Shown in pieces: positions 17,416 through 25,637 of a stretch of DNA of 64,000 nucleotides. The first letter of the stretch is position 1, and the number at the start of each line of letters is the position of its first letter. Made by a program: the position numbers and the translations under genes. The stretch spans positions 1 to 64,000 of the forward strand of contig DASXLI010000031.1 of NCBI GenBank assembly GCA_036496285.1, read 5' to 3'. The stretch comes from DP-19 sp036496285 (GTDB lineage Bacteria; Desulfobacterota; Binatia; UTPRO1). Below the pieces are notes generated by a model. It was given only the letters and a program-made list of their open reading frames with translations. It was not told where the DNA came from and searched no databases.

Positions 17416-18396
17416 TCAGGCCTTCGCCGGCGCGGTGGGCCGCGGCGCGCCGGGAGGGGCCTGCTCCGGGATCGTCGCGGTCGTCATGCCGATGAGACCC
17501 TGGACGATGCGTTCGGCGCCACGCGCGCCGGTGTCCATGAAGATCACCTTTCCCTGTGCGTGGTCGGCGACGTATTTGAGGGCGTCGGTGTACTCGAGGA
17601 AGAGCAGGAAGTTCGAGTCGACGCCGGCGACGTGCAGGCTCTCGGCCGCCTCCTTCATGCCTTCGGCGATGTTCTTGCGGAAGAGCGCGAGACCCTCGCC
17701 GCGCAGGGCCGCCGCCTTCTTCTCCGCCTCTGCGCCGATGGTCTTGTAGGCCGCCTCGGCCTCCGCGTCCTTCGTGCGCTTCACCAGGAGCGCCGCGCCC
17801 TCGTTCTCGGCGGCGGCGAGCAGGTTCTTCGAGGACACGACCCGCGCCATCGAGTCCATGATCTCCTTGTCGAAGGTCATGTCGGTGATCTGGATGTCGC
17901 GCACGTCGTAGCCCCACGACGAGACGACCTCGTCGAGCTGCTTCTTCGTGTGCTGCACGATCTCGCCGCGCATCCCGAGGATGTCCACCTGCTTGGTGGT
18001 GGCGACGAACTGGCGCACCGAGCCGTCGATGGTCCGCTGGAGCGCCAGCAGGAACTCGGCATTGGTGGCGAAGCTGAACGCGGCCTTCTTGACCGTCTCG
18101 TCGGCGGCGTTCGCGACCCCGAACACGATCATGGTGGAGAACTTCACGTTCGCCTGATCCTGGGTGATCGCCTGGAACTCCATCTGCAGCGCCCGGTTCT
18201 GTAGGGAGATGCGCTGGGAGACGGCCTCCCAGGGCAGCTTGAAGTTCAGCCCCTCCCGCATGACCCGGCGGTACTTCCCGAACACCGTCACCACCGCCAC
18301 GGTCGCTTGCGGCACGCTCCGCGTCAGCGACCAGATGACGATCGCGGCGGCGAACACGGCCGCGGTCACCCACCAGCTCGTCGGCATCGAGTCCAT
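17416..18396 (-). CDS. SPFH/band 7 (prohibitin-like) membrane protein
   Basis: A 326-residue protein of the stomatin/prohibitin/flotillin/HflKC group. A single N-terminal hydrophobic segment (SWWVTAAVFAAAIVIWSL, residues 5-22) is followed by the band 7 domain (VVTVFGKYRRVMREGLNFKLPW...) and a long Ala/Glu/Lys-rich coiled coil around residues 190-240 (AAAENEGAALLVKRTKDAEAEAAYK). Such proteins form large membrane rings that organise lipids and proteases. The ATG at 18396 precedes the membrane segment; a GTG at 18432 would add 12 residues and cannot be excluded, and neither has a clear ribosome site. It is convergent with the epimerase and divergent from lepA. Confidence 0.8.
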   Translation of the reverse strand: MDSMPTSWWVTAAVFAAAIVIWSLTRSVPQATVAVVTVFGKYRRVMREGLNFKLPWEAVSQRISLQNRALQMEFQAITQDQANVKFSTMIVFGVANAADETVKKAAFSFATNAEFLLALQRTIDGSVRQFVATTKQVDILGMRGEIVQHTKKQLDEVVSSWGYDVRDIQITDMTFDKEIMDSMARVVSSKNLLAAAENEGAALLVKRTKDAEAEAAYKTIGAEAEKKAAALRGEGLALFRKNIAEGMKEAAESLHVAGVDSNFLLFLEYTDALKYVADHAQGKVIFMDTGARGAERIVQGLIGMTTATIPEQAPPGAPRPTAPAKA

Positions 18397-18494
18397 GCGC
18401 TCAGCAAGAGCAATTTGGTTTCCAGGCCGCACCGGCGCGCGATCCCGCCGCTGGCGCGGCTAGCGCCGCTCCGGCCCCGAGCCCGAGGCGCCCC

Positions 18495-18514
18495 ATTTGA
18501 CGCGGGCGTCAAAT
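18495..18514. promoter_or_regulatory. Perfect palindrome in the divergent SPFH-lepA gap (candidate operator)
   Basis: ATTTGACGC (18495-18503) and GCGTCAAAT (18506-18514) are exact inverted repeats around a 2-base centre. This sits in the 148-base region between the divergent SPFH gene and lepA, about 67 bases before the lepA GTG and 100 bases before the SPFH ATG. Both arms also contain TTGACG, which could act as a -35 on either strand, but no good -10 follows at 16-18 bases. A dimeric repressor or activator site is the simplest reading. Confidence 0.4.
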
Positions 18515-18580
18515 CGATGACTTCGCGCCGGCACCGCCGCAGTCGCGCTCGCGGCCGATCCATGTCACATTGGTCGGCCG

Positions 18581-20383
18581 GTGCACGATCCGCGGCTCAT
18601 CCGCAACTTCTCCATCATCGCCCACATCGACCACGGCAAGTCGACCCTCGCCGACCGCCTGCTCGAGCGTACGGGCACGGTCAGCAAGCGTGAGATGGAG
18701 GCGCAGTTCCTCGACGACATGGAGCTCGAGCGCGAGCGCGGCATCACGATCAAGGCGCGCGCCGTGCGCCTCAAGTACCGGGCGCCCGACGGCCGCGAGT
18801 ACCAGCTGAACCTGATCGACACCCCGGGGCACGTCGACTTCTCGTACGAGGTCTCGCGCAGCCTCACGGCCTGCGAAGGCGCCATCCTGGTGGTGGACGC
18901 GGCGCAGGGGGTCGAGGCGCAGACGGTCGCCAACGTCTACCTGGCGCTCGACAACGACCTCGCGATCGTTCCCGTGCTGAACAAGATCGACTTGCCGGCG
19001 GCCGAGCCCGACCGGGTCCGGCAGGAGATCGAGGACGTGATCGGCCTCGACGCCTCGGCGGCGGTCCTGACGAGCGCCAAGCAGGGGATCGGCACCGACG
19101 AGGTCCTGCAGGCGATCGTGCGCGACATCCCGCCGCCGAGCGGCAAGCCGGCGGGCCCGCTGCGCGCGCTGCTCTTCGACAGCTGGTTCGATCCCTATCA
19201 CGGCGCCGTCATGGTGGTGCGGGTGTTCGACGGCGAGATCCACCCGGGCATGCGCATCCGCTTGATGGCGACCGGCAAGGAGGCGGAGGTGCTGCGCCTG
19301 GCGGTACAGGCGCCGAGCCTCGTCGAGGTGGACGGCCTCGGGCCGGGCGAGGTCGGCGTCGTGATGGCGGGGCTGAAGGAGGTCGGCGACACGCGGATCG
19401 GCGACACGCTCACCGACGCGGATCGTCCCACGCACGAGCCGCTGCCGGGGTTCAAGCAGGTCCAGCCGATGGTGTTCGCCGGGCTCTATCCGTCCGAAGC
19501 GCATCAGTACGGCGCGCTGCGCGACGCGGTCGAGAAGCTGAGCCTCAACGACTCGTCGCTCACCTACGAGCCCGAGAACTCCGTGGCGCTCGGCTTCGGC
19601 TTCCGCTGCGGCTTCCTCGGGTTGCTCCACATGGAGATCATCCAGGAGCGCCTGGAGCGCGAGTTCGGGCTCTCGCTCATCACCACCGCACCGACGGTCG
19701 CGTATCGCGTCCACACGACCGACGGCCGGACGCTCACGGTCGACAGCCCGGCGAAGCTGCCACCTGAGGGCGAGATCGCGAGCATGGAGGAGCCCTTCAT
19801 CCTCGCCACCATCCACGTGCCGACGGAGCATCTCGGCAACGTCATCGCGCTCTGCGAGGAGAAGCGCGGCAAGCAGCGCGAGCTCAAGTTCTCCGGCGAG
19901 AAGCGCGCGCTCGTCGTGTACGAGCTGCCGCTCAACGAGATCGTCCTCGACTTCTACGACCGCTTGAAGTCGGCCAGCCGCGGCTACGCCTCGCTCGACT
20001 ACGAGCCGCTCGACTTCCGTGACTCGAAGCTCGTGAAGCTCGACGTGCGGATCAACGGCGACATCGTGGACGCGCTCTCGGTGATCCTGCACGGCGAGCG
20101 TGCCTACTACCGGGGCAGGGAGCTGACGCAGAAGATGCGGGAGCTCGTGCCGCGGCAGATGTTCGAGGTCGTGATCCAGGCCGCGATCGGCAGCAAGGTG
20201 ATCGCGCGCGAGACGGTGAAGGCGCTCCGCAAGAACGTCACGGCGAAGTGCTATGGGGGCGACATCACCCGCAAGCGCAAGCTGCTCGAGCGTCAGAAGG
20301 AAGGGAAGCGGCGCATGAAGCAGGTTGGCCGCGTCGAGATCCCGCAGGAGGCCTTCCTGGCGGTGCTGAAGGTCGGCGAGTAG
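18581..20383 (+). CDS. lepA: Elongation factor 4 (back-translocating ribosomal GTPase LepA)
   Basis: A 600-residue translational GTPase, the normal length for LepA. G1 is AHIDHGKST near residues 12-20, the switch region has RERGITIKARAVRLKY, G3 is DTPGHVDF and G4 is NKID. Domain II, the EF-G-like domains III and V, and the LepA-specific C-terminal domain (ITRKRKLLERQKEGKRRMK.VG.VEIPQEAFLAVLK) are complete. The GTG start gives the family N-terminus (MHDPRLIRNFSIIAHIDHGK). lepB follows by 75 bases, the same pairing as in many proteobacteria, where LepA-LepB co-occurrence is common. Confidence 0.96.
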   Translation: MHDPRLIRNFSIIAHIDHGKSTLADRLLERTGTVSKREMEAQFLDDMELERERGITIKARAVRLKYRAPDGREYQLNLIDTPGHVDFSYEVSRSLTACEGAILVVDAAQGVEAQTVANVYLALDNDLAIVPVLNKIDLPAAEPDRVRQEIEDVIGLDASAAVLTSAKQGIGTDEVLQAIVRDIPPPSGKPAGPLRALLFDSWFDPYHGAVMVVRVFDGEIHPGMRIRLMATGKEAEVLRLAVQAPSLVEVDGLGPGEVGVVMAGLKEVGDTRIGDTLTDADRPTHEPLPGFKQVQPMVFAGLYPSEAHQYGALRDAVEKLSLNDSSLTYEPENSVALGFGFRCGFLGLLHMEIIQERLEREFGLSLITTAPTVAYRVHTTDGRTLTVDSPAKLPPEGEIASMEEPFILATIHVPTEHLGNVIALCEEKRGKQRELKFSGEKRALVVYELPLNEIVLDFYDRLKSASRGYASLDYEPLDFRDSKLVKLDVRINGDIVDALSVILHGERAYYRGRELTQKMRELVPRQMFEVVIQAAIGSKVIARETVKALRKNVTAKCYGGDITRKRKLLERQKEGKRRMKQVGRVEIPQEAFLAVLKVGE

Positions 20384-20458
20384 CGCCCGACGGCGCAGCG
20401 CCGCCTTTCCGGGCACTCCCCTGGCGGCTTTCCGGGCGATGCTCTATCATCGGCAGCC

Positions 20459-21133
20459 GTGAGCAAGGTCCGCGGGAGCGTCGCCGCCGGCGCCCAGAAT
20501 GAGGCGGTCGCCCCCGACGCGGCTGCCAAGACGAAGTCGACGCTACGCGAGTATGCCGAGGCGCTCGCCGTCGCCTTCATCCTGGCGCTCTTCATCCGGA
20601 CGTTCATCGTCCAGGCGTTCAAGATCCCGTCCGGCTCGATGCTGCCGACCTTGCAGATCGGCGACCACATCCTGGTCAACAAGTTCCGCTACGGCATCCG
20701 CCTCCCGCTGATCAGCAAGCGCGTGCTCAAGTTCGCCGACCCGCGCCGCGGCGACATCATCGTCTTCATCTACCCGGTCGATACCCAGAAGGACTTCATC
20801 AAGCGGGTGATCGGCGAGCCCGGCGACGTCATCGAGATCAAGCACAAGCAGCTCTACGTGAACGAGCAGAAGCTCGACGACAGCTGGGCGCACTTCGTCG
20901 AGGGCCCGGGCGATCAGAGCCGGCTCACCCCGCGCGACAACTACGGTCCGGTCACCGTGCCTCCCGACAAGGTCTTCGTCATGGGCGACAACCGCGACCG
21001 CAGCTACGACAGCCGGTTCTGGGGCTTCGTCCCGCTCGACGACGTGAAGGGCAAGGCGTTCCTGATCTACTGGTCCTGGGACGGCGAGGATCGCTGGGTG
21101 CGCTGGGAGCGCATCGGCGACCTGATCCACTGA
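20459..21133 (+). CDS. lepB: Signal peptidase I
   Basis: A 224-residue membrane serine protease that removes Sec and Tat signal peptides at the periplasmic face. One N-terminal membrane segment (EYAEALAVAFILALFIRTFIVQAF, about residues 31-54) precedes box B with the nucleophile S60 in IPSGSMLPTL. Box D carries the general base K115 in DFIKRVIGEPGD, and box E is GDNRDRSYDSRFWG. The GTG start is not backed by a strong ribosome site. Only one membrane span is present, as in the shorter bacterial SPases, compared with two in E. coli LepB. It follows lepA and is probably cotranscribed with it. Confidence 0.94.
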   Translation: MSKVRGSVAAGAQNEAVAPDAAAKTKSTLREYAEALAVAFILALFIRTFIVQAFKIPSGSMLPTLQIGDHILVNKFRYGIRLPLISKRVLKFADPRRGDIIVFIYPVDTQKDFIKRVIGEPGDVIEIKHKQLYVNEQKLDDSWAHFVEGPGDQSRLTPRDNYGPVTVPPDKVFVMGDNRDRSYDSRFWGFVPLDDVKGKAFLIYWSWDGEDRWVRWERIGDLIH

Positions 21134-21146
21134 TCTGGCCGCATCC

Positions 21147-22658
21147 GTGAGCGACGAGCGGTCCGCCCGGGCGGAAGGGCCGCGCGCCATCCTCCTCGCG
21201 CTGCTCGGCGCGGTGATCGTCCTGGCGGGGCTGCAGTTCGTCACCCCGAACCTGATCGGCAACGACTCGTACTTCCACGTCCGCTATGCCGAGGTGATCC
21301 GCGAGGCGGGGTTGCGCGGCTTCCCGCCGCCGTTTCCCTGGCTTCCGCTTACGATCCTCGCTCCCGACCGCTACGCCGACCATCACATGCTGTTCCACGT
21401 GTGGCTCGTGCCGTTCACGCTCGGCGACCTGCGCCTCGGCGGCAAGCTTGCGGGCCTGGCGGGCGCCGCACTCTTCGTCGCGACGTTCGCCTGGTTCCTG
21501 CGACGGCAAGGTGTCGGGCTGGTGGCGCTGGCGATCCTCGCGCTCGGGGCCTCGTCGGCCGATCTGCTCTTCCGCCTGAACATGACCCGGGTGCAGGCGC
21601 TCTCGCTCGTGTGCCTGCTCGCCGGCTTCCACTGCGCGCTGACCGACCGGAAGGTCGCGCTGGCGATCGTCGGCTGCCTCTACGCCTGGCTCTACGACGG
21701 CTTCCCGCTGCTCTTCCTGCCGGTCGGCGCGACGTTCGTCGCCTCCTGGGTGTGCGAGGGCCGGTTCCGTCCCGGCATCGTGCTCGCCGCCGCCGCCGGC
21801 GTGCTGGTCGGCGTCGTCTGCACCCCGTACTTCCCGGCGTACTTCCAGTTCATCCTGCATCACTTCGGCGACAAGCTCGTGCCGGACGACTCGCTGCGCG
21901 TCGGGCGCGAGTGGTTCCCCTACGATCCGGCGGAGCTGCTCGCGAACGCGCTGCCCGCGATGCTGTACGTCGCGTTCGGCGCGAGCGTTCTCGGCGCCGT
22001 GGGCTTCCGCCGCAACGCGCGCGGCTTCGCGGCGCTCCTCGTGGCGATGGTGTTCCTCGTCCTGACCCTGCGCTCGAAGCGCTTCGTCGAGTACTTCGCG
22101 CCGACGGCGACGGTCTTCGTGGCGCTCGCGAGCTGGCGGGCGGTCGCCGAGTGGCCACGGCCGCGCCGCCTGATCGTGACCGCGCTCCTCGCGGCCGTCG
22201 CCGCGACCAACGTCGGCGGGGTGGGGTGGACCCTCCTGCAGAAGCAGAAGGAGACGCCGCCCGACCGTTACGCCGCGGCGGCGCGCTACGTCGCCCAGCA
22301 CGCGCCCGCGGGGGCCATGCTCTGCACCACGGACTGGGACGACTTCCCGTGGATCTACTTCTACAACGTGAAGAGCACCTACCTGGTCGGGCTCGACCCG
22401 ACCTATCTCCACGACCGCTACCGGGATGCCTACCGGCGCTGGGCCGCGGCGTCGGACGGCAGCTTGAGCCGGCCGTCGCAGGTCTTCGGCCAGGAGCTGC
22501 CGTGCGCCTATGTGCTCTCGGATCGCGACCACGCGGCGTTCCTCGAGCGGGCCTCCCAGGACCCCGGTTTCCTCCAGGTCCTGACCGACGAGCAGATGGT
22601 GCTCTACCGGGTCGAGCGCGACGGCCCGCCGCCCGTGTACCCGACGAGCCTTCCCTGA
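21147..22658 (+). CDS. Multispanning membrane protein, STT3/GT-C-like
   Basis: A 503-residue protein with about ten membrane segments and a soluble C-terminal part of ~130 residues. After the first span comes NDSYFHVRYAEVIREAG, like the acidic first external loop of oligosaccharyltransferases (DxYxHxR), and then DRYADHHMLFHVWLVPF, like their DHH-type second loop. The C-terminal half has CTTDWDDFPWIYFYN rather than the usual WWDYG, so the acceptor motif is altered or absent. It may be a GT-C enzyme moving a sugar from a polyprenyl carrier, or an STT3 relative with a different role. A GTG start lies 13 bases after lepB. No family is claimed firmly. Confidence 0.6.
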   Translation: MSDERSARAEGPRAILLALLGAVIVLAGLQFVTPNLIGNDSYFHVRYAEVIREAGLRGFPPPFPWLPLTILAPDRYADHHMLFHVWLVPFTLGDLRLGGKLAGLAGAALFVATFAWFLRRQGVGLVALAILALGASSADLLFRLNMTRVQALSLVCLLAGFHCALTDRKVALAIVGCLYAWLYDGFPLLFLPVGATFVASWVCEGRFRPGIVLAAAAGVLVGVVCTPYFPAYFQFILHHFGDKLVPDDSLRVGREWFPYDPAELLANALPAMLYVAFGASVLGAVGFRRNARGFAALLVAMVFLVLTLRSKRFVEYFAPTATVFVALASWRAVAEWPRPRRLIVTALLAAVAATNVGGVGWTLLQKQKETPPDRYAAAARYVAQHAPAGAMLCTTDWDDFPWIYFYNVKSTYLVGLDPTYLHDRYRDAYRRWAAASDGSLSRPSQVFGQELPCAYVLSDRDHAAFLERASQDPGFLQVLTDEQMVLYRVERDGPPPVYPTSLP

Positions 22659-22787
22659 CCGCTCGGCCGGGGAGCAGATGACTGGCAAATGACCGCGTGC
22701 TACGGAAGGACGACGGGGCCGACGTCCGTGGGGGCGGCGAGCGACGCGGGTGGGGGCGCGGCGGCTCAACCTACCATGGAGGGCACG

Positions 22788-24050
22788 ATGCAAGGACTGC
22801 AACGTGGCATCGCCGTTGGCGTGTTGCTGCTCGCGGCGACCGTGACGTCGGTGCCGGCGCAGGTTGCGCCCGGCGACACCATCAACAAGAGCAACGCCGA
22901 CAAGGTGAAGGACCTCGTGTCGCCCGGGGTGTACTGGTGCGTGCAGCACGGTTGGCCGATGAAGATCATCGAGACCAAGCCGATCACGCTGCGGAAGCTG
23001 TTCACCGAGGCGACCGAGAAGTACTCGGGGCAAGTGAAGCTCACTCCCGACGGTCTCGGCCTGCTGAACTACGTCGCGGGAAGGCCCTTTCCGACGATCG
23101 ACACGAGCGAGAAGTTCGCGCCGGTCAAGATCATGCACAATTACAGCATGCAGGTCACGATCGACGACCTCGACTTGCGCAACTTCGACGCCGACACGGG
23201 CCCGATCTCGGAGGACCGTCCGTTGCAGGTCGAGCGACACTTCCTGATCGACCACTTCCGTCGGCTGTCCTACATCGGTCGTCTCTACGTCGATCCCAAG
23301 CCCGAGATCCCCAACAAGGAGGGCTTCCACTACAAAGAGACCCTCCATCCGCTGATCGAGCCGTTCGATCTGAAGGGCGTCGGCTTCACGTACTATCGCT
23401 ATACCGAGCCTTCGAAGCAGGACGATAGCTGGCTCTATCTGCCTTCCTTGCGACGGGTGCGTCGGCTGTCCACCGCGCAGCGCTCGGACGCCCTGTTCGG
23501 CCAGGACACGGACCAGGACAGCTACGGTGGATACGCGGGCCAGATCGCGTGGATGGATTGGAAGCTGCTCGGGAGCAAGGAGGCATTGGCGGCCTTCCAC
23601 ACCACCGCCTTTCCCGTGAAGTGGGGGGACGGCGCCAGTGACTGGTCCTTCGACGGCGAATGGGAGAAGCGCAACATGTGGGTGGTGGAGGGTACCTCCA
23701 AGCTGCCGCAGTACGCCTACTCGAAGCGGGTGCTCTACGTCGACAAGGACGTCTACGCGATCTCGTACAGCGACATGTACGACCGGGGCGGTCAGCTCTG
23801 GAAGGTCTGGCTCAACAACTTCTCGTTCAAGAAGGAGGCCTATCCCGGGTCGAGCATGAAGTACGACGAGGAGACACCGTTCATTCCGGCGATCGTGATG
23901 GTCGACATGCAGCTGGAGCACGCCACCAAGGCCTCGCTGCCGAGCAGCCGATTCCCCGGTGAGCCCGGCTGGTACTGGCACCAGGGCTCCAAAGAGGGCA
24001 CGACGGAGGATCAGTTCACGATCGCGGAGCTGATCGGCTCCGGCCACTGA
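22788..24050 (+). CDS. DUF1329 family secreted protein, copy 1
   Basis: A 420-residue envelope protein of the DUF1329 family (function unknown; described as LolA/LolB-like in fold, found mostly in proteobacteria). The ATG at 22788 is chosen because GGAGG lies 6-10 bases upstream and the protein then opens with a clean signal peptide: MQGLQRG, hydrophobic core VGVLLLAATVTSV, cleavage after PAQ. The frame is open to 22689 but that part has no signal-like features. The mature region is beta-rich, with YLPSLRRVRRLSTAQRSDALFGQDTDQD and DMYDRGGQLWKVW. It is about 85% identical by eye to copy 2, 167 bases downstream. Confidence 0.85.
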   Translation: MQGLQRGIAVGVLLLAATVTSVPAQVAPGDTINKSNADKVKDLVSPGVYWCVQHGWPMKIIETKPITLRKLFTEATEKYSGQVKLTPDGLGLLNYVAGRPFPTIDTSEKFAPVKIMHNYSMQVTIDDLDLRNFDADTGPISEDRPLQVERHFLIDHFRRLSYIGRLYVDPKPEIPNKEGFHYKETLHPLIEPFDLKGVGFTYYRYTEPSKQDDSWLYLPSLRRVRRLSTAQRSDALFGQDTDQDSYGGYAGQIAWMDWKLLGSKEALAAFHTTAFPVKWGDGASDWSFDGEWEKRNMWVVEGTSKLPQYAYSKRVLYVDKDVYAISYSDMYDRGGQLWKVWLNNFSFKKEAYPGSSMKYDEETPFIPAIVMVDMQLEHATKASLPSSRFPGEPGWYWHQGSKEGTTEDQFTIAELIGSGH

Positions 24051-24217
24051 CGGGCACGACGCAGTGCGCTGAAAGAGGAGCGCTCAGGACGAGAGGAATT
24101 TCATAGTACCCCGGCTTACTTTTCTTTTCGCGCGCATCCGGCTAGGAGACTCCGCCGGCGCCCGCGTTCGTGCTGCCGGGCGAACGACCCACGCGAAACA
24201 CCCACTTAGGAGGAGGC

Positions 24218-25489
24218 ATGACTCGATCGACGCTTCACAAGCTGCTCTTGCTCGCCGCCGCGGTGCTGCTCGCGACCCTCACCGGGTCGGCGCAGGCCCA
24301 GGTTGCGCCGGGCGATACGATCAACAAGACAAACGCCGACAAGGTGAAAGACCTCGTCTCCCCGGGCGTGTACTGGTGCGCGCAGCACGGGTGGCCGATG
24401 AAGATCATCGCCGCCAAGCCGATCGTGCAGCGGGCTGCGTTCAAGGAAGCGACCGAGAAGTACTCGGGCCAGGTGAAGCTCGGCCCCGATGGTCTCGGCC
24501 TGCAGAACTACGTCGCCGGCCGCCCGTTCCCGACGATCGACACGAACGACAAGTTCGCGCCGATCAAGATCATGCAGAACTTCAGCATGCAGGTGACGAT
24601 CGACGACCTCGACCTGCGCAACTTCGACGCCGACACGGGGCCGATCTCGGAGGACCGCCCGCTGCAGGTTGAGCGCCACTTTCTGGTCGATCACTTCCGC
24701 CGGCTCTCCTACGTCGGCAGACTGTATGTGGATCCCAAGCCCGAGATCCCGAACAAGGAAGGCTTCCAGTACAAGGAGACCCTCCACCCGCTGATCGAGC
24801 CGTTCGATCTGAAGGGTGTCGGCTTCACGTACTACCGTTATCTCGATCCCGCGAAGCAGGACGACAGCTGGCTGTACCTGCCGTCGTTGCGCCGCGTGCG
24901 CCGGCTCTCGACCGCGCAGCGCTCGGACGCCCTCTTCGGCCAGGACACCGATCAGGACAGCTACGGCGGCTACGCCGGGCAGATCGCCTGGATGGACTGG
25001 AAGCTTCTCGGAGTCAAAGACTCCCTGGCGGCGTTCCACACCACGGCCTTTCCGGTGAAATGGGCCGATGGCGCGAACGACTGGGCGTTCGACGGCGAGT
25101 GGGAGCAGCGTCCGATGTACATCGTCGAGGGCGCCTCGAAGCTCCCGCAGTACGCCTACTCGAAACGCGTGATCTACGTCGACAAGGACGAGTTCGTGAT
25201 CCCGTACAGCGACATGTACGACCGCGGCGGTCAGCTCTGGAAGGTGTGGATCAACGACTTCTCCTACAAGAAGGAGGCGTACCCAGGCTCGCCCGTGAAG
25301 TACGACGAGGAGGTGCCGTTCGGCGCCGCGATCGTCATGGTCGACATGCAGCTGCAGCATGCGACCAAGGCGTCGCTGCCGAGCAGCCGTTTCCCCGGTG
25401 AGCCCGGCTGGTACTGGCACCAGGGCGCCGCGGCCGGCACCACCGAGGATCAGTTCACGATCGCGGAGCTCATCGGCTCCGGGCATTGA
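24218..25489 (+). CDS. DUF1329 family secreted protein, copy 2
   Basis: A 423-residue paralogue of the preceding gene. The ATG is set by AGGAGG 3-8 bases upstream and starts a signal peptide (MTRSTLHKLLLLAAAVLLATLTGSAQAQ, cleavage after AQA). The mature protein carries the same blocks as copy 1 (PGVYWC, DADTGPISEDRPLQVERHFL, SYGGYAGQIAWMDWKLLG, SRFPGEPGWYWHQG) and the same C-terminus, FTIAELIGSGH. Differences cluster in the signal peptide and around residues 60-80, so a tandem duplication with divergence is likely. An AT-rich patch (24098-24130) before it may hold its own promoter. It is followed by two hairpins and the convergent T2SS operon. Confidence 0.85.
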   Translation: MTRSTLHKLLLLAAAVLLATLTGSAQAQVAPGDTINKTNADKVKDLVSPGVYWCAQHGWPMKIIAAKPIVQRAAFKEATEKYSGQVKLGPDGLGLQNYVAGRPFPTIDTNDKFAPIKIMQNFSMQVTIDDLDLRNFDADTGPISEDRPLQVERHFLVDHFRRLSYVGRLYVDPKPEIPNKEGFQYKETLHPLIEPFDLKGVGFTYYRYLDPAKQDDSWLYLPSLRRVRRLSTAQRSDALFGQDTDQDSYGGYAGQIAWMDWKLLGVKDSLAAFHTTAFPVKWADGANDWAFDGEWEQRPMYIVEGASKLPQYAYSKRVIYVDKDEFVIPYSDMYDRGGQLWKVWINDFSYKKEAYPGSPVKYDEEVPFGAAIVMVDMQLQHATKASLPSSRFPGEPGWYWHQGAAAGTTEDQFTIAELIGSGH

Positions 25490-25501
25490 TTCATTGATTT
25501 C

Positions 25502-25524
25502 GGCGCGCGGGGAACCCGCGCGCC
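25502..25524. terminator. GC-rich hairpin after the DUF1329 pair
   Basis: GGCGCGCGGG (25502-25511) and CCCGCGCGCC (25515-25524) form a perfect 10-bp stem with a GAA loop, 12 bases after the stop of DUF1329 copy 2. There is no T-run on either strand, so it is a probable, not proven, transcription stop or mRNA 3'-end stabiliser. Confidence 0.5.
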
Positions 25525-25549
25525 TCCAACTACTCCGCGACGCTCTGCT

Positions 25550-25588
25550 CCGCCGGCTATGGACGCCCAAGGCGCCCGTAGCCGGCGG
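25550..25588. terminator. Long hairpin between convergent DUF1329 and gspN genes
   Basis: The outer arms CCGCCGGCTA (25550-25559) and TAGCCGGCGG (25579-25588) are exact inverted repeats. The inner arms GGACGCC and GGCGCCC continue the pairing with one mismatch and one wobble to a CAA loop, making an ~18-bp stem. It lies where the plus-strand DUF1329 transcript and the minus-strand T2SS transcript meet, so it may serve both as a stop. No T-run follows. Confidence 0.5.
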
Positions 25589-25637
25589 TCGCATCTGAGC
25601 CGTCCCCGATTCAGGTCTTCGCCAAGCCTCGTCGGAG

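Noticed and set aside
20979..24047. A >1000-codon minus-strand frame over lepB, the STT3-like gene and DUF1329 copy 1
   Set aside because: It crosses three real genes, lacks recognisable domains and has Arg/Glu/His-skewed composition.
24051..24217. Terminator or riboswitch in the gap between the two DUF1329 genes
   Set aside because: Only a small AT-rich patch was seen; no stable hairpin with T-run or known aptamer pattern.
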